Assembly: GCA_001917855.1 (NCBI GenBank)
Contig: MNEU01000086.1
Coordinates: forward strand, 1-60,920
Source of the DNA: Armatimonadetes bacterium 13_1_40CM_64_14
Lineage (GTDB): Bacteria > Sysuimicrobiota > Sysuimicrobiia > Sysuimicrobiales > Kaftiobacteriaceae
Reading direction: 5' to 3'
DNA: 60,920 nt
Both the position numbers and the translations under genes were made by a program. The notes under the pieces were generated by a model. It was given only the letters and a program-made list of their open reading frames with translations. It did not search any database and was not told where the DNA came from. Below are positions 18,044 through 26,200 of this stretch, one piece after another. Numbering within the stretch: position 1 is the stretch's first letter; every line of letters begins with the position of its first letter.

Positions 18044-18156
18044 GCTAGATCACCTCGGTCGTTGGACTTCCGCGTAATCGCCGCAGCTTCCCTGCCAATC
18101 CGCCTCATTGTGCGTCCTTGACGCTACGTAAAGGGCGACGATACAATCAAGATGGC

Positions 18157-19101
18157 ATGACCGACCCGCACGCCCTGCCTCCCGACGATCCCGACCAGCT
18201 CGCCACGTTTGAAGCCCACCTTGCTGCCGGAGACCGCATTGAGGCGGGGGAGTGGATGCCGCAGCAGTATCGTGCCGAGTGCCTCCGGCTCATCCAGATG
18301 CACGCCAATTCGGAGCTGATGGGGGCGTTGCCCGAACGCGAGTGGATCCCGCGCGCACCCACCCTGGCACGGAAGATTGCCTTAGTCGCGAAAGTGCAGG
18401 ACGAAGTGGGGCATGCCCAGCTCCTGTACCGGGTGGCCGAGGATCTCGGCAAGCCCCGCCGCCAAATGATCGAAGATCTCCTCGCGGGCCGTAGCAAGTT
18501 CCACAACGTATTCCACTATCCGGCGGACACCTGGGCGGATGTGGCGGTAATTCAGGTGTTTGTCGATGGCGCGGCGATGCAGACTCAAGGCTCGTTGCGC
18601 GCGTGCAGCTATGCGCCCTACGCGCGGGTCTTAAAGCGCGTCTGCTACGAAGAAGACTTCCACATCCGGTTGGGAATCGATGCTCATCGCGCTCTAGCCG
18701 AAGGGACGCCGCGCCAGCGCGCCATGCTCCAAGACGCGATCGACCGCTGGTGGCAACCGATCATGCACTTTTTCGGCCCGCGCGATCAGGCCTCGCCACA
18801 CCTGGAAACGATGATGCGCTGGCGGATCAAGGTCAAGACTAACGATGAGCTCCGCCAACAGTTCCTGCGCCAGTTTGTCCCGCTGATCACTGACTACGGT
18901 CTTCGGGTCCCCGATGCCCAGTTGCGGTGGAACGAGACCGACCAGCGTTACGATTATAGCGAGCCCGACTGGGACGAATTCCGGCGGGTGATTCGCGGGG
19001 AAGGACCGAAGAGCGCCGCGCGCTTACAGCTGCGCAACGAGTACTGGCGCAAGCACCAATGGGTGCGCGAGGCCATGGACTCCTGGAGGTTAGCCGCATG
19101 A
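18157..19101 (+). CDS. paaA: 1,2-phenylacetyl-CoA epoxidase, catalytic subunit PaaA
   Basis: PaaA holds the di-iron site that, with PaaB-D and an electron donor, turns phenylacetyl-CoA into its ring 1,2-epoxide. The 314-residue protein keeps the iron-ligand motifs: DEVGHAQLLYR near residue 83 and YEEDFHIRLG near 165, with HANSELMGALPEREW, also conserved. ATG 18157 is chosen; an upstream in-frame start lies in the divergent promoter region. Its stop overlaps the next gene (ATGA), and the operon continues to paaD. Confidence 0.95.
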   Translation: MTDPHALPPDDPDQLATFEAHLAAGDRIEAGEWMPQQYRAECLRLIQMHANSELMGALPEREWIPRAPTLARKIALVAKVQDEVGHAQLLYRVAEDLGKPRRQMIEDLLAGRSKFHNVFHYPADTWADVAVIQVFVDGAAMQTQGSLRACSYAPYARVLKRVCYEEDFHIRLGIDAHRALAEGTPRQRAMLQDAIDRWWQPIMHFFGPRDQASPHLETMMRWRIKVKTNDELRQQFLRQFVPLITDYGLRVPDAQLRWNETDQRYDYSEPDWDEFRRVIRGEGPKSAARLQLRNEYWRKHQWVREAMDSWRLAA

Positions 19102-19628
19102 CGAGCGAGATGGCCGGGTTCACCCCGGCATACTTCTACGACTATTTGGTCAAGTCACGCGCGAAGCTACTGGACTGGGTCCGGCCGCTAACACTTGACC
19201 AATACACGAAGGAATTCCCGTTTGGGCGGAAGTCGCTCCGCGCTACCTTGGTGGAAATTCCGATGTCGGAGTGGTCGTACATTCGACGCATGCGCGAGGA
19301 ACCCACAGGTCTGAAGTCGCAGGAAGACCACCCCTTCTGGCAATACTACAAGACGGACTTTGCCCCCCTGGAAGCTGCATGGCGGGAGCTGGCAGAGGAT
19401 ACTCGACGCACACTGCGGCGGATCAGCGACTGGTCCAAGCCGGTAGAATATTTACCGAACCCGAAGGTACGCGTCCGGACAATCACCGGTGGGATCGCCG
19501 GCCAGCTGCTGTTCCATGAAATCCACCATCGCGCTCAGGCCATGGCGATGCTGCGCTTGCTGGGGGTCCCGGCAGAAAATCTTGACTACTCGATCCTCAT
19601 GGTCGAGCGGATCCAGCTACCGGTCTGA
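19098..19628 (+). CDS. DinB-family putative metal-dependent protein inside the paa operon
   Basis: DinB/YfiT proteins are four-helix bundles that bind a metal through three histidines and often act as bacillithiol- or mycothiol-dependent transferases. Here residues about 145-160 read LLFHEIHHRAQAMAML, the C-terminal metal motif. The 176-residue frame begins at ATG 19098, overlapping the paaA stop, behind GGAGG. Its place between paaA and paaB is unusual and suggests a linked role, for instance dealing with reactive epoxide or quinone products; that is inference. Confidence 0.85.
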   Translation: MTSEMAGFTPAYFYDYLVKSRAKLLDWVRPLTLDQYTKEFPFGRKSLRATLVEIPMSEWSYIRRMREEPTGLKSQEDHPFWQYYKTDFAPLEAAWRELAEDTRRTLRRISDWSKPVEYLPNPKVRVRTITGGIAGQLLFHEIHHRAQAMAMLRLLGVPAENLDYSILMVERIQLPV

Positions 19629-19645
19629 CCGGGAGGGGAGGGGGC

Positions 19646-19975
19646 ATGCCCCGACTCGTTGAGTTACTGGGGAAGGCTGACGCCGACGCTACCCACCTCT
19701 TTGCAGTTCTTCGGCAGGACTCGAAAAGTGAGTCCCACGTCCACGTAGGAGATGTGCATGCTCCGGACGCCGAGATGGCGCTGATCCTGGCGAAAGAACA
19801 GTTTACCCGCCGTGAGCCGTGTGTGAGCCTGTGGGTCGTCCCCTACAATGCGATCGCCGCCACATCGTACGATGACGTCGATCTGTTCACGCACGTGACC
19901 GATAAGAGCTACCGGTTCGGGGGCTCGTACCGAGAACAGCAGCGTCCGGCAGGCCCCCGCCGAAAGGACCGATGA
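19646..19975 (+). CDS. paaB: Phenylacetyl-CoA epoxidase subunit PaaB
   Basis: PaaB is the small bridging subunit that joins PaaAC heterodimers. The 109-residue protein has HVHVGDVHAPDAEMALILAK and TRREPCVSLWVV, both characteristic. It is preceded by GGGAGGGGAGGGGGC and its stop overlaps the paaC start. Confidence 0.94.
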   Translation: MPRLVELLGKADADATHLFAVLRQDSKSESHVHVGDVHAPDAEMALILAKEQFTRREPCVSLWVVPYNAIAATSYDDVDLFTHVTDKSYRFGGSYREQQRPAGPRRKDR

Positions 19976-20766
19976 GCGGAGTGGCCCAAACCGCCGACCT
20001 GGCGCGTCGCGACGTGCGCGACGCGCTCGCCGCCTACCTGGTCGCTCTCGCCGATGATGAGCTCATCATTGGCCATCGCCATTCTGAGTGGACTGGGTTT
20101 GCCCCCGACATCGAGTCTGATATTGCGCTCTCCTCGATCGCCCAAGATGAACTCGGCCACGCTCGCCTCCTGTATGATCACGCAGGCACCCTCTTGAGCC
20201 AAAGCCCTGATGAATTGGCGTTTGGTCGGCAGCCTGCAGCGTTCCGCAACGCCATTCTGGTCGAACGACCCAATAGCGACTGGGGCTATACCATCGTGCG
20301 GCTGTTCCTCTACGACCTCGCAGACCAGGTGCGTTTAGAGGCACTCGCCTCCGGATCTCACCGGCCGCTTGCGGAGTTGGCCGCCGCCGTTCGACGAGAG
20401 GAGAAGTACCATGTGAGTTACGGGGAGCAATGGCTGCGGCGGCTGGCCGGAGGATCAGAGGTCAGTCACACGAGGGTGCAGGAGGCGCTCAACAGGGCAT
20501 GGCCGGAGGCCACAGGGCTGTTTGAGCCGGTGGCGGGACAGCAGACCCTGCTAGAGGCCGGTATCGTCTCGGGATCGGCCTCCGAACAGATGGGGCGGTG
20601 GCATCAGTCGGTGCGGGGTGTCGCTGCCGACATAGGATTACAGGCAGGGAGCGTAGCGCCGCAGGAGGGAGGAGGGGGGAGGACTGGTCGTCACAGTGAA
20701 GACCTCCAAATCCTTCTAGACGAGATGACCTCGGTATGGCGGTCAGACCCCAAGGCAAAGTGGTAA
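19972..20766 (+). CDS. paaC: Phenylacetyl-CoA epoxidase subunit PaaC
   Basis: PaaC is the second ferritin-like subunit, usually thought structural. This 264-residue protein has GHRHSEWTGFAPDIESDIAL and then QDELGHARLLYDHAG (residues about 60-75) and RREEKYHVSYGEQWL (about 140-155). The EXXH motifs are complete here, whereas in the E. coli subunit the matching positions read DLLGQAR. A glycine-rich insert near residue 225 (QEGGGGRTG) is odd. It overlaps paaB by 4 bp. Confidence 0.93.
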   Translation: MSGVAQTADLARRDVRDALAAYLVALADDELIIGHRHSEWTGFAPDIESDIALSSIAQDELGHARLLYDHAGTLLSQSPDELAFGRQPAAFRNAILVERPNSDWGYTIVRLFLYDLADQVRLEALASGSHRPLAELAAAVRREEKYHVSYGEQWLRRLAGGSEVSHTRVQEALNRAWPEATGLFEPVAGQQTLLEAGIVSGSASEQMGRWHQSVRGVAADIGLQAGSVAPQEGGGGRTGRHSEDLQILLDEMTSVWRSDPKAKW

Positions 20767-20807
20767 AGCAGACGCTAGCAAGCGTAAGGCCCGGCACGGG
20801 TGAGGCG

Positions 20808-21284
20808 ATGCCAACGAATCAGACGCTGAACGATCAGATCTGGGAGGCTCTTGGAACCGTCCAGGATCCTGAGCTACCGGTGACGGTGACCGATCTCGGT
20901 CTTATCGATGCGGTCACGGTGGATGGCGGACGGGTCCACGTGACGATGATCCCCACGTTCAGCGCCTGCCCCGCAATCGACGTGATGCGCCAAGATATCC
21001 AGAAAACACTGCTCAACGTTCCGGGAGTGCACACCGTCGAAGTCGCGCTCTCATTTGCGGAGCCGTGGACAATAGCACGGATGACCGAACGGGGCCGGCA
21101 GCGCTTGCTTCACCACGGGCTCAGCGTCCCGCTCCGCCACGCGGCAGCGCCCGTTGCGTGCCCGTTCTGCGGGTCAACGAACACCGTGTTGGAGAGTCCG
21201 TTTGGCACCACGCTCTGCCGGTCAATCTATTACTGCCGGGACTGCCGGAACCCGATTGAGCGGTTCAAACCACCGCCAACATAG
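20808..21284 (+). CDS. paaD: Phenylacetyl-CoA epoxidase assembly factor PaaD (MIP18/SufT-like)
   Basis: PaaD is a DUF59-type protein thought to help insert Fe-S or iron into the complex. The 158-residue protein has VQDPELPVTVTDLGLID, PTFSACPAIDVM, and the PaaD-specific C-terminal zinc ribbon CPFCGSTNT...CRDC. ATG 20808 follows GGTGAGGCG; an earlier ATG at 20736 lies inside paaC. No paaE reductase gene follows. Confidence 0.94.
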   Translation: MPTNQTLNDQIWEALGTVQDPELPVTVTDLGLIDAVTVDGGRVHVTMIPTFSACPAIDVMRQDIQKTLLNVPGVHTVEVALSFAEPWTIARMTERGRQRLLHHGLSVPLRHAAAPVACPFCGSTNTVLESPFGTTLCRSIYYCRDCRNPIERFKPPPT

Positions 21285-21311
21285 GCAACTGAGGCAGACA
21301 GGAGCTTTCAT

Positions 21312-21515
21312 ATGATGGCCGTTCGTGAGAAATCCACCGACCGCCAGGGTCGCCCGTTGACGCCCGGAGCCCGAGTGCGAGTTCTCGCGGAGCAGGGGAA
21401 CCCCGAGGCGTCCGTCGTGCGGGTTCTTGACGATTACGAGGTGGTGACAGTGCAATTCGAGAAACCCACGAAAGTCGAACGGATGTACAAGACATCGGAA
21501 GTCGAAGTGGTCTGA
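21312..21515 (+). CDS. Small conserved-looking protein of unknown function
   Basis: The 67-residue frame follows paaD after 27 bp with an AGGAG site. The sequence is beta-rich and charged (PLTPGARVRVLAEQGN; DDYEVVTVQFEKPTKVERMYK), like a small SH3/KOW-type barrel. I do not recognise it. It is likely the last gene of the paa unit. Confidence 0.65.
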   Translation: MMAVREKSTDRQGRPLTPGARVRVLAEQGNPEASVVRVLDDYEVVTVQFEKPTKVERMYKTSEVEVV

Positions 21516-22206
21516 ACGGGCGATCCCTGAGTTTACGCTCCAATAGAACCCGCTGGCGCATGGATGTCCAATTGAAAGAAATCCGAACTCGGTAGTGCAA
21601 CCGCCCAGACGGATACCGTCTTTAATCCAATGTCAACTTTCCATTAGTCGGCGGCATCTCATTGAGGCGTCATCGATCAAGGTAGTCAAACACCAACTCT
21701 GTCTCCGCAGGTAGACGCGTCGCTGGCCCCTGATCCGTCCCGAGAATTCGCCGCCATTGGCTCGGGCTCCGTGGTGGGGGGTTGATGGGTCTACCCTGGG
21801 GGTGGGGACCTTTACGAATTTGGGCCGTGCATACCGACCGGGAATTTGAGGCCGCTGTCGCCGTGCCTTCCCGATTGCGAAGTTTACATAACCACCATTA
21901 TCGGAAGTTAGCCAAAGTCAATTACTTCGCCCTTTAGATCGACTCAGGCTGTTGACAGTGGCGGGTAGCCCGCAATTGCACAACTACCAGGACCGGACGA
22001 TCCAGAGGGTCTACGTCTTGACGTCATCCAGCGATTGCCCAGCAACAATAAGCCTGGAATTATGGTCTGGATTCACAGACCCAGAATGAACTTGGAAGAA
22101 ACCGAAGCACTGGCGGCCAAAATAACGGGGTTGCGACCATGAGAAGATTGGTTTACGCATCTGGGGACGCGATTCAGAAGACGACCTCGAACGCGTACTA
22201 ACGCGT
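21516..22206. other. Gene-poor stretch of about 690 bp
   Basis: No credible coding sequence is seen on either strand. A 95-codon frame on the minus strand (22011-22298) is Ser/Arg-rich and lacks a ribosome binding site. Base composition is lower in GC than the flanks, with short A/T-rich patches near 21880-21930. I find no tRNA, CRISPR or clear riboswitch here. It may be the remains of decayed genes. Confidence 0.55.
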
Positions 22207-23133
22207 TTACGGGACAGAGGGCTCGGTGGGGTCGGACTGACCTGCCTGGTTGCCTTCGCCGCTCTCGCGGGCTCGGTTCTCGCTTTCCGCGCGGTCAACG
22301 TCCTGCCACCGAGGCGTCAAGTCAACTTTATAATCGGCAAAACCGAGCTTCAGTTGCCCTTCGAGACGACCTAGTCCTTTAGCGTTGCTATTGGCGAATG
22401 TCGAGAGAAGTTCTTTCCATGCCGGTTTATCACCAACCGTGAGATAAGAGAACTTCATCCCCACCTGGGTCCGCTCGTAGAACACTTGCAACTCATGAAC
22501 TAAGCCGGATTCATCTGTCACCACCTTGAGTGCATAGGGTTGACCGGGTCGTTTGATCCAGCTTTGCATCGAGGGAGCAGTGAACAGCCACCGGGCGATC
22601 GCCCGTCGGGAAGACACATCCTGCTTGTCTACCGATCGGCCGAACCGCGTGATCGCCTCATCGACTAGGTCGCGCCGGAGACCGACGAGAACGTACTGGC
22701 CTCCCGCCAGTTCTTCGGAGATAAACACATCGTAGTTCTGGAAGCTCTCGAAGGCTTCGGATTGTGCCTCAACCCTTTGTTCGATCGAAGCGCGTGCGGC
22801 TCCTGAGAACGGTCGCAGCAGCCATGGCAGCTCAAGCTCTTGAACCGTGACTCTCCACCGCCTTGACCCCGGCGTGCGCCATTCACGGAAGATGCCAGCC
22901 GCCGTTCCGGCGATGAAGCCCCCACCGGTTGTTAGCGAGAACATTCCCCGAGCATGGGCCTGAAGTTCATAGGCGGCCGCGTCCTTCGTGCCGAAGATTT
23001 GAGCGATGAGCGTCTCCACGGGCTCCTGCGCACGCGCCGGCACCCCGACTTGAGCCGCCAGCATCATGAGGACTGCAGCAATGAAGTATATAACCGTCGC
23101 TAGATTCGGTAGCCAATGCAGCCCGCGCTTCAC
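22207..23133 (-). CDS. Secreted protein of unknown function
   Basis: With GTG 23133 as start the protein has 308 residues and a classic signal peptide: KRGLHWLPN, a hydrophobic core ATVIYFIAAVLMMLAAQ and a VPARA/QE cleavage site. The frame continues upstream to an ATG at 23283, but that would bury the signal peptide. The mature part is mixed alpha/beta with a hydrophobic glycine patch (TTGGGFIAGTAAGIF) and an acidic, low-complexity tail (ESENRARESGEGNQAGQ). I recognise no family. It stands alone, divergent from lexA. Confidence 0.7.
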   Translation of the reverse strand: MKRGLHWLPNLATVIYFIAAVLMMLAAQVGVPARAQEPVETLIAQIFGTKDAAAYELQAHARGMFSLTTGGGFIAGTAAGIFREWRTPGSRRWRVTVQELELPWLLRPFSGAARASIEQRVEAQSEAFESFQNYDVFISEELAGGQYVLVGLRRDLVDEAITRFGRSVDKQDVSSRRAIARWLFTAPSMQSWIKRPGQPYALKVVTDESGLVHELQVFYERTQVGMKFSYLTVGDKPAWKELLSTFANSNAKGLGRLEGQLKLGFADYKVDLTPRWQDVDRAESENRARESGEGNQAGQSDPTEPSVP

Positions 23134-23289
23134 AAGACGCCCGTCCGTCTTAGCTAGAGTTCCGCAGTGGCTGGTTATGAGCAAGATCATTGCCGCCACC
23201 AAATCTTCCTCAGCAATCATTTGTCTGTTTCCCCAGGTAAACCTACTTGATTGAGAGACGAAGTGGCGCTGGTGGGAACGCACTTTCTA

Positions 23290-23303
23290 CGAACAGGTGT
23301 TTG
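23290..23303 (+). promoter_or_regulatory. LexA operator (SOS box) of Gram-positive type
   Basis: CGAAC-AGGT-GTTTG at 23290-23303 matches the Bacillus-type SOS box CGAAC-N4-GTTCG with one change. It overlaps the -35 box of the lexA promoter, so LexA would repress its own gene. Confidence 0.82.
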
Positions 23304-23329
23304 CCAATGGCGGGCGCTTATGCTATACT
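23301..23329 (+). promoter_or_regulatory. lexA promoter, sigma-70 type with extended -10
   Basis: TTGCCA (23301-23306), a 17-bp spacer and TATACT (23324-23329), preceded by TGC, form a strong extended -10 promoter about 65 bp before the lexA start. Confidence 0.82.
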
Positions 23330-23392
23330 CCCAGGTGCAGCATTTCCAGTTTCATACAAGGGAGTTTCGGCCAAGCGCGGAGGGAACCAGGC

Positions 23393-24007
23393 ATGGGCAA
23401 AGGCCTCACGCGGCGCCAGCGCGAGATCCTCACATTCGTGCAACGGTATGCGGACGCCCACGGATATCCGCCCTCCGTGCGCGAAATCGGGCAAGCTTTG
23501 GGGCTGACCAGCAGTTCAACCGTGCACAGTCACTTAGCGGCTCTCGAACGCAAAGGGTACCTGCGACGAGACCCAAGCAAACCACGCGCTCTGGAAGTCC
23601 TCCGAGATGAGCATGAAGTTCCCACCAAGAAGGTTATTCCTGTTCCGATCATCGGCCGGGTCGCTGCCGGCCAACCCATTCTTGCCCAGCAAAACATCGA
23701 AGATTACTTCCCCCTTCCCGTCGATTTCGTCCATACGGACGAGTGCTTCATCTTGCGGGTCAGCGGGGATAGCATGATCAACGCAGGGATCTACGACGGA
23801 GACTTGCTCGTGGTCCGACGGCAGCAGACAGCAGACAATGGCGACATCGTCGTGGCGCGCCTCGAGGATGAGGCCACAGTGAAGCGATTCTTTAAGGAAG
23901 ACGATCGGGTACGTCTCCAGCCCGAGAACCCCACGATGGAACCGATCTACACCCGCGATATGACGATCGAGGGCGTCGCCCTCGCAGTCATCCGCAAGCT
24001 CCACTGA
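23393..24007 (+). CDS. lexA: SOS repressor LexA
   Basis: LexA represses DNA-repair genes and cleaves itself when RecA is activated. The 204-residue protein has the winged helix ([50 protein letters not shown]), the Ala-Gly cleavage site near residue 93 (RVAAGQP), and the Ser-Lys dyad: Ser near 127 in [10 protein letters not shown] and Lys near 164 in ATVKRFF. ATG 23393 fits the N terminus of homologues. It is self-regulated by the box at 23290. Confidence 0.97.
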   Translation: MGKGLTRRQREILTFVQRYADAHGYPPSVREIGQALGLTSSSTVHSHLAALERKGYLRRDPSKPRALEVLRDEHEVPTKKVIPVPIIGRVAAGQPILAQQNIEDYFPLPVDFVHTDECFILRVSGDSMINAGIYDGDLLVVRRQQTADNGDIVVARLEDEATVKRFFKEDDRVRLQPENPTMEPIYTRDMTIEGVALAVIRKLH

Positions 24008-24018
24008 CCCAGCGAGTC

Positions 24019-24408
24019 TTAAGAGGACGGGGCTGGGGTCTCGACTTCCAAGATGCCCGCGGGGCCCCGGAGCGTTGCGACCCACTGGTTCAGCAAATCA
24101 CGCCCCACCAGCGCTTCCCCGCCTAGGGCGAGCACTTGAATAGGCCACTGGGATCCGCCCACTTCCACGACCGCCGCATGGACCATCGCCCGCTGGCTGA
24201 GCCCACCTGTCCCTGCTACGGCCACTTCGGCCAAGACTGGCAGGTCGAGACGCATGGCGAGAGCCGGGGGGATCACGGTCGCGTCGGCCCCTGTGTCTAC
24301 TAGGGCGGCGAGGAGGACGTTCGGATCCGTGCCTGGCCGACCCAGCCGGATCGGAAGAATTGGCGCGGGCGGGGTACGCTGCGGATCGTAGGCGACGTGG
24401 ACCCTCAC
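24019..24408 (-). CDS. Retropepsin-like aspartic protease
   Basis: The 129-residue protein has a single aspartic-protease motif, ALVDTGADATVIP, near residue 37 and the flap/second-half signature ALVGRDLLNQW near 100, so it would act as a homodimer, as retroviral proteases do. It has no signal peptide. GTG 24408 overlaps the stop of the upstream RHH gene by 4 bp, so the two are translated together. Its substrate is unknown. Confidence 0.85.
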   Translation of the reverse strand: MRVHVAYDPQRTPPAPILPIRLGRPGTDPNVLLAALVDTGADATVIPPALAMRLDLPVLAEVAVAGTGGLSQRAMVHAAVVEVGGSQWPIQVLALGGEALVGRDLLNQWVATLRGPAGILEVETPAPSS

Positions 24409-24818
24409 GGTGCGATTCTCGGTGAGCGGAGGTGCACGACTCGTTCCTGTGCCGTGACTTGGGGCATGGCGATCGACCGCACGCCGTACTTGGCAAAGAC
24501 GCGCTGCGCGAGGCCTGCAAACTCGCGATCGTGGTCTACGACCTTCCGGTTCAGGATGGCCACGAATTCGTTGGGGTAGCGCCGCAGCAGGCGGTGACGG
24601 TTCGCCTCAAACCACTCCAGATCGGGCCGGATCGCCTCGATGCCATCCGAGTGGTCCGTACGTGCGGCTCTCTGGCGCAGGGCCGTAGCCAACGCTTCCT
24701 TCGTGAACGCGGTTAAGCTCATCCCCCGCCGGGCGGCCTCTGCTTTGGCTTCTCGCGTCAGCTGACGCGGGATCCCCCGCAGGTACAGGGTTCCGGTTGG
24801 GTCCTGGGAGTTCGCCAT
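24405..24818 (-). CDS. Ribbon-helix-helix protein with DUF5678-like C-terminal half
   Basis: Residues 9-51 (GTLYLRGIPRQLTREAKAEA, RRGMSLTAFTKEALATAL) look like a ribbon-helix-helix DNA-binding domain of the antitoxin kind. Residues about 68-112 (WFEANRHRLLRRYPNEFVAI, NRKVVDHDREF) match the pattern of DUF5678. GAGGTGA precedes ATG 24818. An 8-bp palindrome covers its promoter, so the protein probably represses itself. It is coupled to the protease gene. Confidence 0.8.
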   Translation of the reverse strand: MANSQDPTGTLYLRGIPRQLTREAKAEAARRGMSLTAFTKEALATALRQRAARTDHSDGIEAIRPDLEWFEANRHRLLRRYPNEFVAILNRKVVDHDREFAGLAQRVFAKYGVRSIAMPQVTAQERVVHLRSPRIAP

Positions 24819-24832
24819 CAGCTGCTCACCTC

Positions 24833-24857
24833 TGTTAGCATTATAACGTTGCTAACA
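24833..24857 (-). promoter_or_regulatory. Palindromic operator of the RHH-protease operon
   Basis: TGTTAGCA (24833-24840) and TGCTAACA (24850-24857) are perfect 8-bp inverted repeats separated by 9 bp. The promoter -10 lies in the spacer. This is what one expects of an autorepressing RHH dimer pair. Confidence 0.8.
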
Positions 24858-24868
24858 AGCCCAGGCAA
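24840..24868 (-). promoter_or_regulatory. Promoter of the RHH-protease operon
   Basis: On the minus strand, TTGCCT (24863-24868), a 17-bp spacer and TATAAT (24840-24845) make a near-consensus sigma-70 promoter, 22 bp before the start codon. Confidence 0.82.
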
Positions 24869-24883
24869 CGGGGGAGTCCCCCG
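24869..24883 (-). terminator. Possible weak hairpin terminator after hflX
   Basis: CGGGGG (24869-24874) and CCCCCG (24878-24883) form a 6-bp GC stem with a 3-base loop some 30 bp after the hflX stop. There is no T tract, so it may be a pause or protective hairpin only. Confidence 0.4.
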
Positions 24884-24914
24884 CCCGTCCAACTGGCGAA
24901 GCAATCGGAGATGG

Positions 24915-26126
24915 CTATTCGGTGCCGTTGAAGAGGTTGCGCAAGCGCTGGGCCTGCGGCCGTGGGAGCTCCGCTTCGACGGCAATCCCCTGCTCGAGAT
25001 ATTCCTGCGTGAGGATCCGCCCCTGGGCGCTGATGTCCGCGAGTGTCTTCGCCTGCGGATACGGCACGAGGATCCGCACGCGCTCCAGTGGATCAAGGTG
25101 CTGTGCGATGTCTCGCAGCAGGTTGATGAGCCCGACCTTATGAACGGCAGAGATGGCCACCCCCTGCCCTATCTCTCCTAGGATCTCGCGTGCGCGCGTG
25201 TTGGACAGACGGTCCGCCTTATTGAACGCGTAGACGAGGGGTTTGTCGGCCGCATGTAGTTCCTTCAGGACGACATTCACCGCAGTAATCTGCTCACGCC
25301 AGCGCGGATGGCTAGCATCGACCACATGGACCAGGAGATCGGCCGCAGTCACTTCCTCCAAGGTGGCCCGAAACGCCGCGACCAACTGGTGCGGCAGGTG
25401 CGAGATGAACCCCACGGTATCCACCACAAGCACCGGGCGGTGGTTAGGGAGCGTGACCTTGCGCACGGTGGGGTCGAGCGTGGCAAACAACTTATCTTCC
25501 ACGAACACGCCGGCATCGGTCAGCGCGTTAAGCAGCGAGGATTTCCCAGCATTCGTGTACCCGACTAGCGCCACCACCGGAAACTGGTCCCGGGCCCTAC
25601 GTTGCAGCGCTCGATGTCGACTGATATCGCCGATTTCACGTTTCAGGTCAGTGATGCGTTTGCGGATTCGCCGGCGGTCCACCTCCAGTTTGGTTTCTCC
25701 GGGACCCCGGGTCCCAATCCCACCCCCTAATCGAGACAACCACACGCCCCGACCGGTCAGACGAGGGAGCAGGTATGTCATTTGCGCCAAATCGACCTGC
25801 AGGCGGCCCTCTTTCGTCTTTGCGCGGCGGGCAAAGATGTCCAAGACGAGAGCCGTGCGATCGATCACCTTGGTCTCCAGCCGACGCTCCAGATTGCGTT
25901 GCTGCGCCGGGGTGAGGTCCCCGTCGACGATGATGAGATCCGCGTCGTGCTCGTAGATGTCATCTTTGACCTCGTCGACTTTGCCCGTCCCAATGTAGGT
26001 GGCGGGATCGGGGGCCGTACGCGTCTGCATCACTTGGGCGACCACTACGGCGGATGCGGAGTCTGCCAGGCGTGCGAGTTCGTGCAGATCAGGCTCCTGA
26101 CCGTCCTGAGAGCGCGAGAGACCCAC
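24915..26126 (-). CDS. hflX: GTPase HflX (ribosome-splitting/rescue factor)
   Basis: HflX is a GTPase that splits stalled or stressed ribosomes. The protein has the N-terminal HflX domain (ATYIGTGKVDEV, DLTPAQQRNLE), a coiled linker with GPGETKLEVDRRRIR, then the G domain: G1 GYTNAGKSSLLNAL near residue 188, G3 DTVGFISHLPHQL and G4 NKAD. The start is unclear: the conserved ERAILVGL begins before the only usable codon here, GTG 26126 (CTG 26129 is adjacent). The frame is open far upstream inside dapL. It ends the mutS-to-hflX run. Confidence 0.9.
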   Translation of the reverse strand: MGLSRSQDGQEPDLHELARLADSASAVVVAQVMQTRTAPDPATYIGTGKVDEVKDDIYEHDADLIIVDGDLTPAQQRNLERRLETKVIDRTALVLDIFARRAKTKEGRLQVDLAQMTYLLPRLTGRGVWLSRLGGGIGTRGPGETKLEVDRRRIRKRITDLKREIGDISRHRALQRRARDQFPVVALVGYTNAGKSSLLNALTDAGVFVEDKLFATLDPTVRKVTLPNHRPVLVVDTVGFISHLPHQLVAAFRATLEEVTAADLLVHVVDASHPRWREQITAVNVVLKELHAADKPLVYAFNKADRLSNTRAREILGEIGQGVAISAVHKVGLINLLRDIAQHLDPLERVRILVPYPQAKTLADISAQGRILTQEYLEQGIAVEAELPRPQAQRLRNLFNGTE

Positions 26127-26200
26127 CAGGATAGCCCGTTCGGCCCCTGGGAGGCCCTCAGCCCGTGACCTCGGGCTCGGGCGGCGTGCAGGCCCCTGCC

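Noticed and set aside
22011-22298. A 95-codon minus-strand frame
   Set aside because: Ser/Arg-rich composition, no ribosome site and overlap with the 3' end of the secreted-protein gene.
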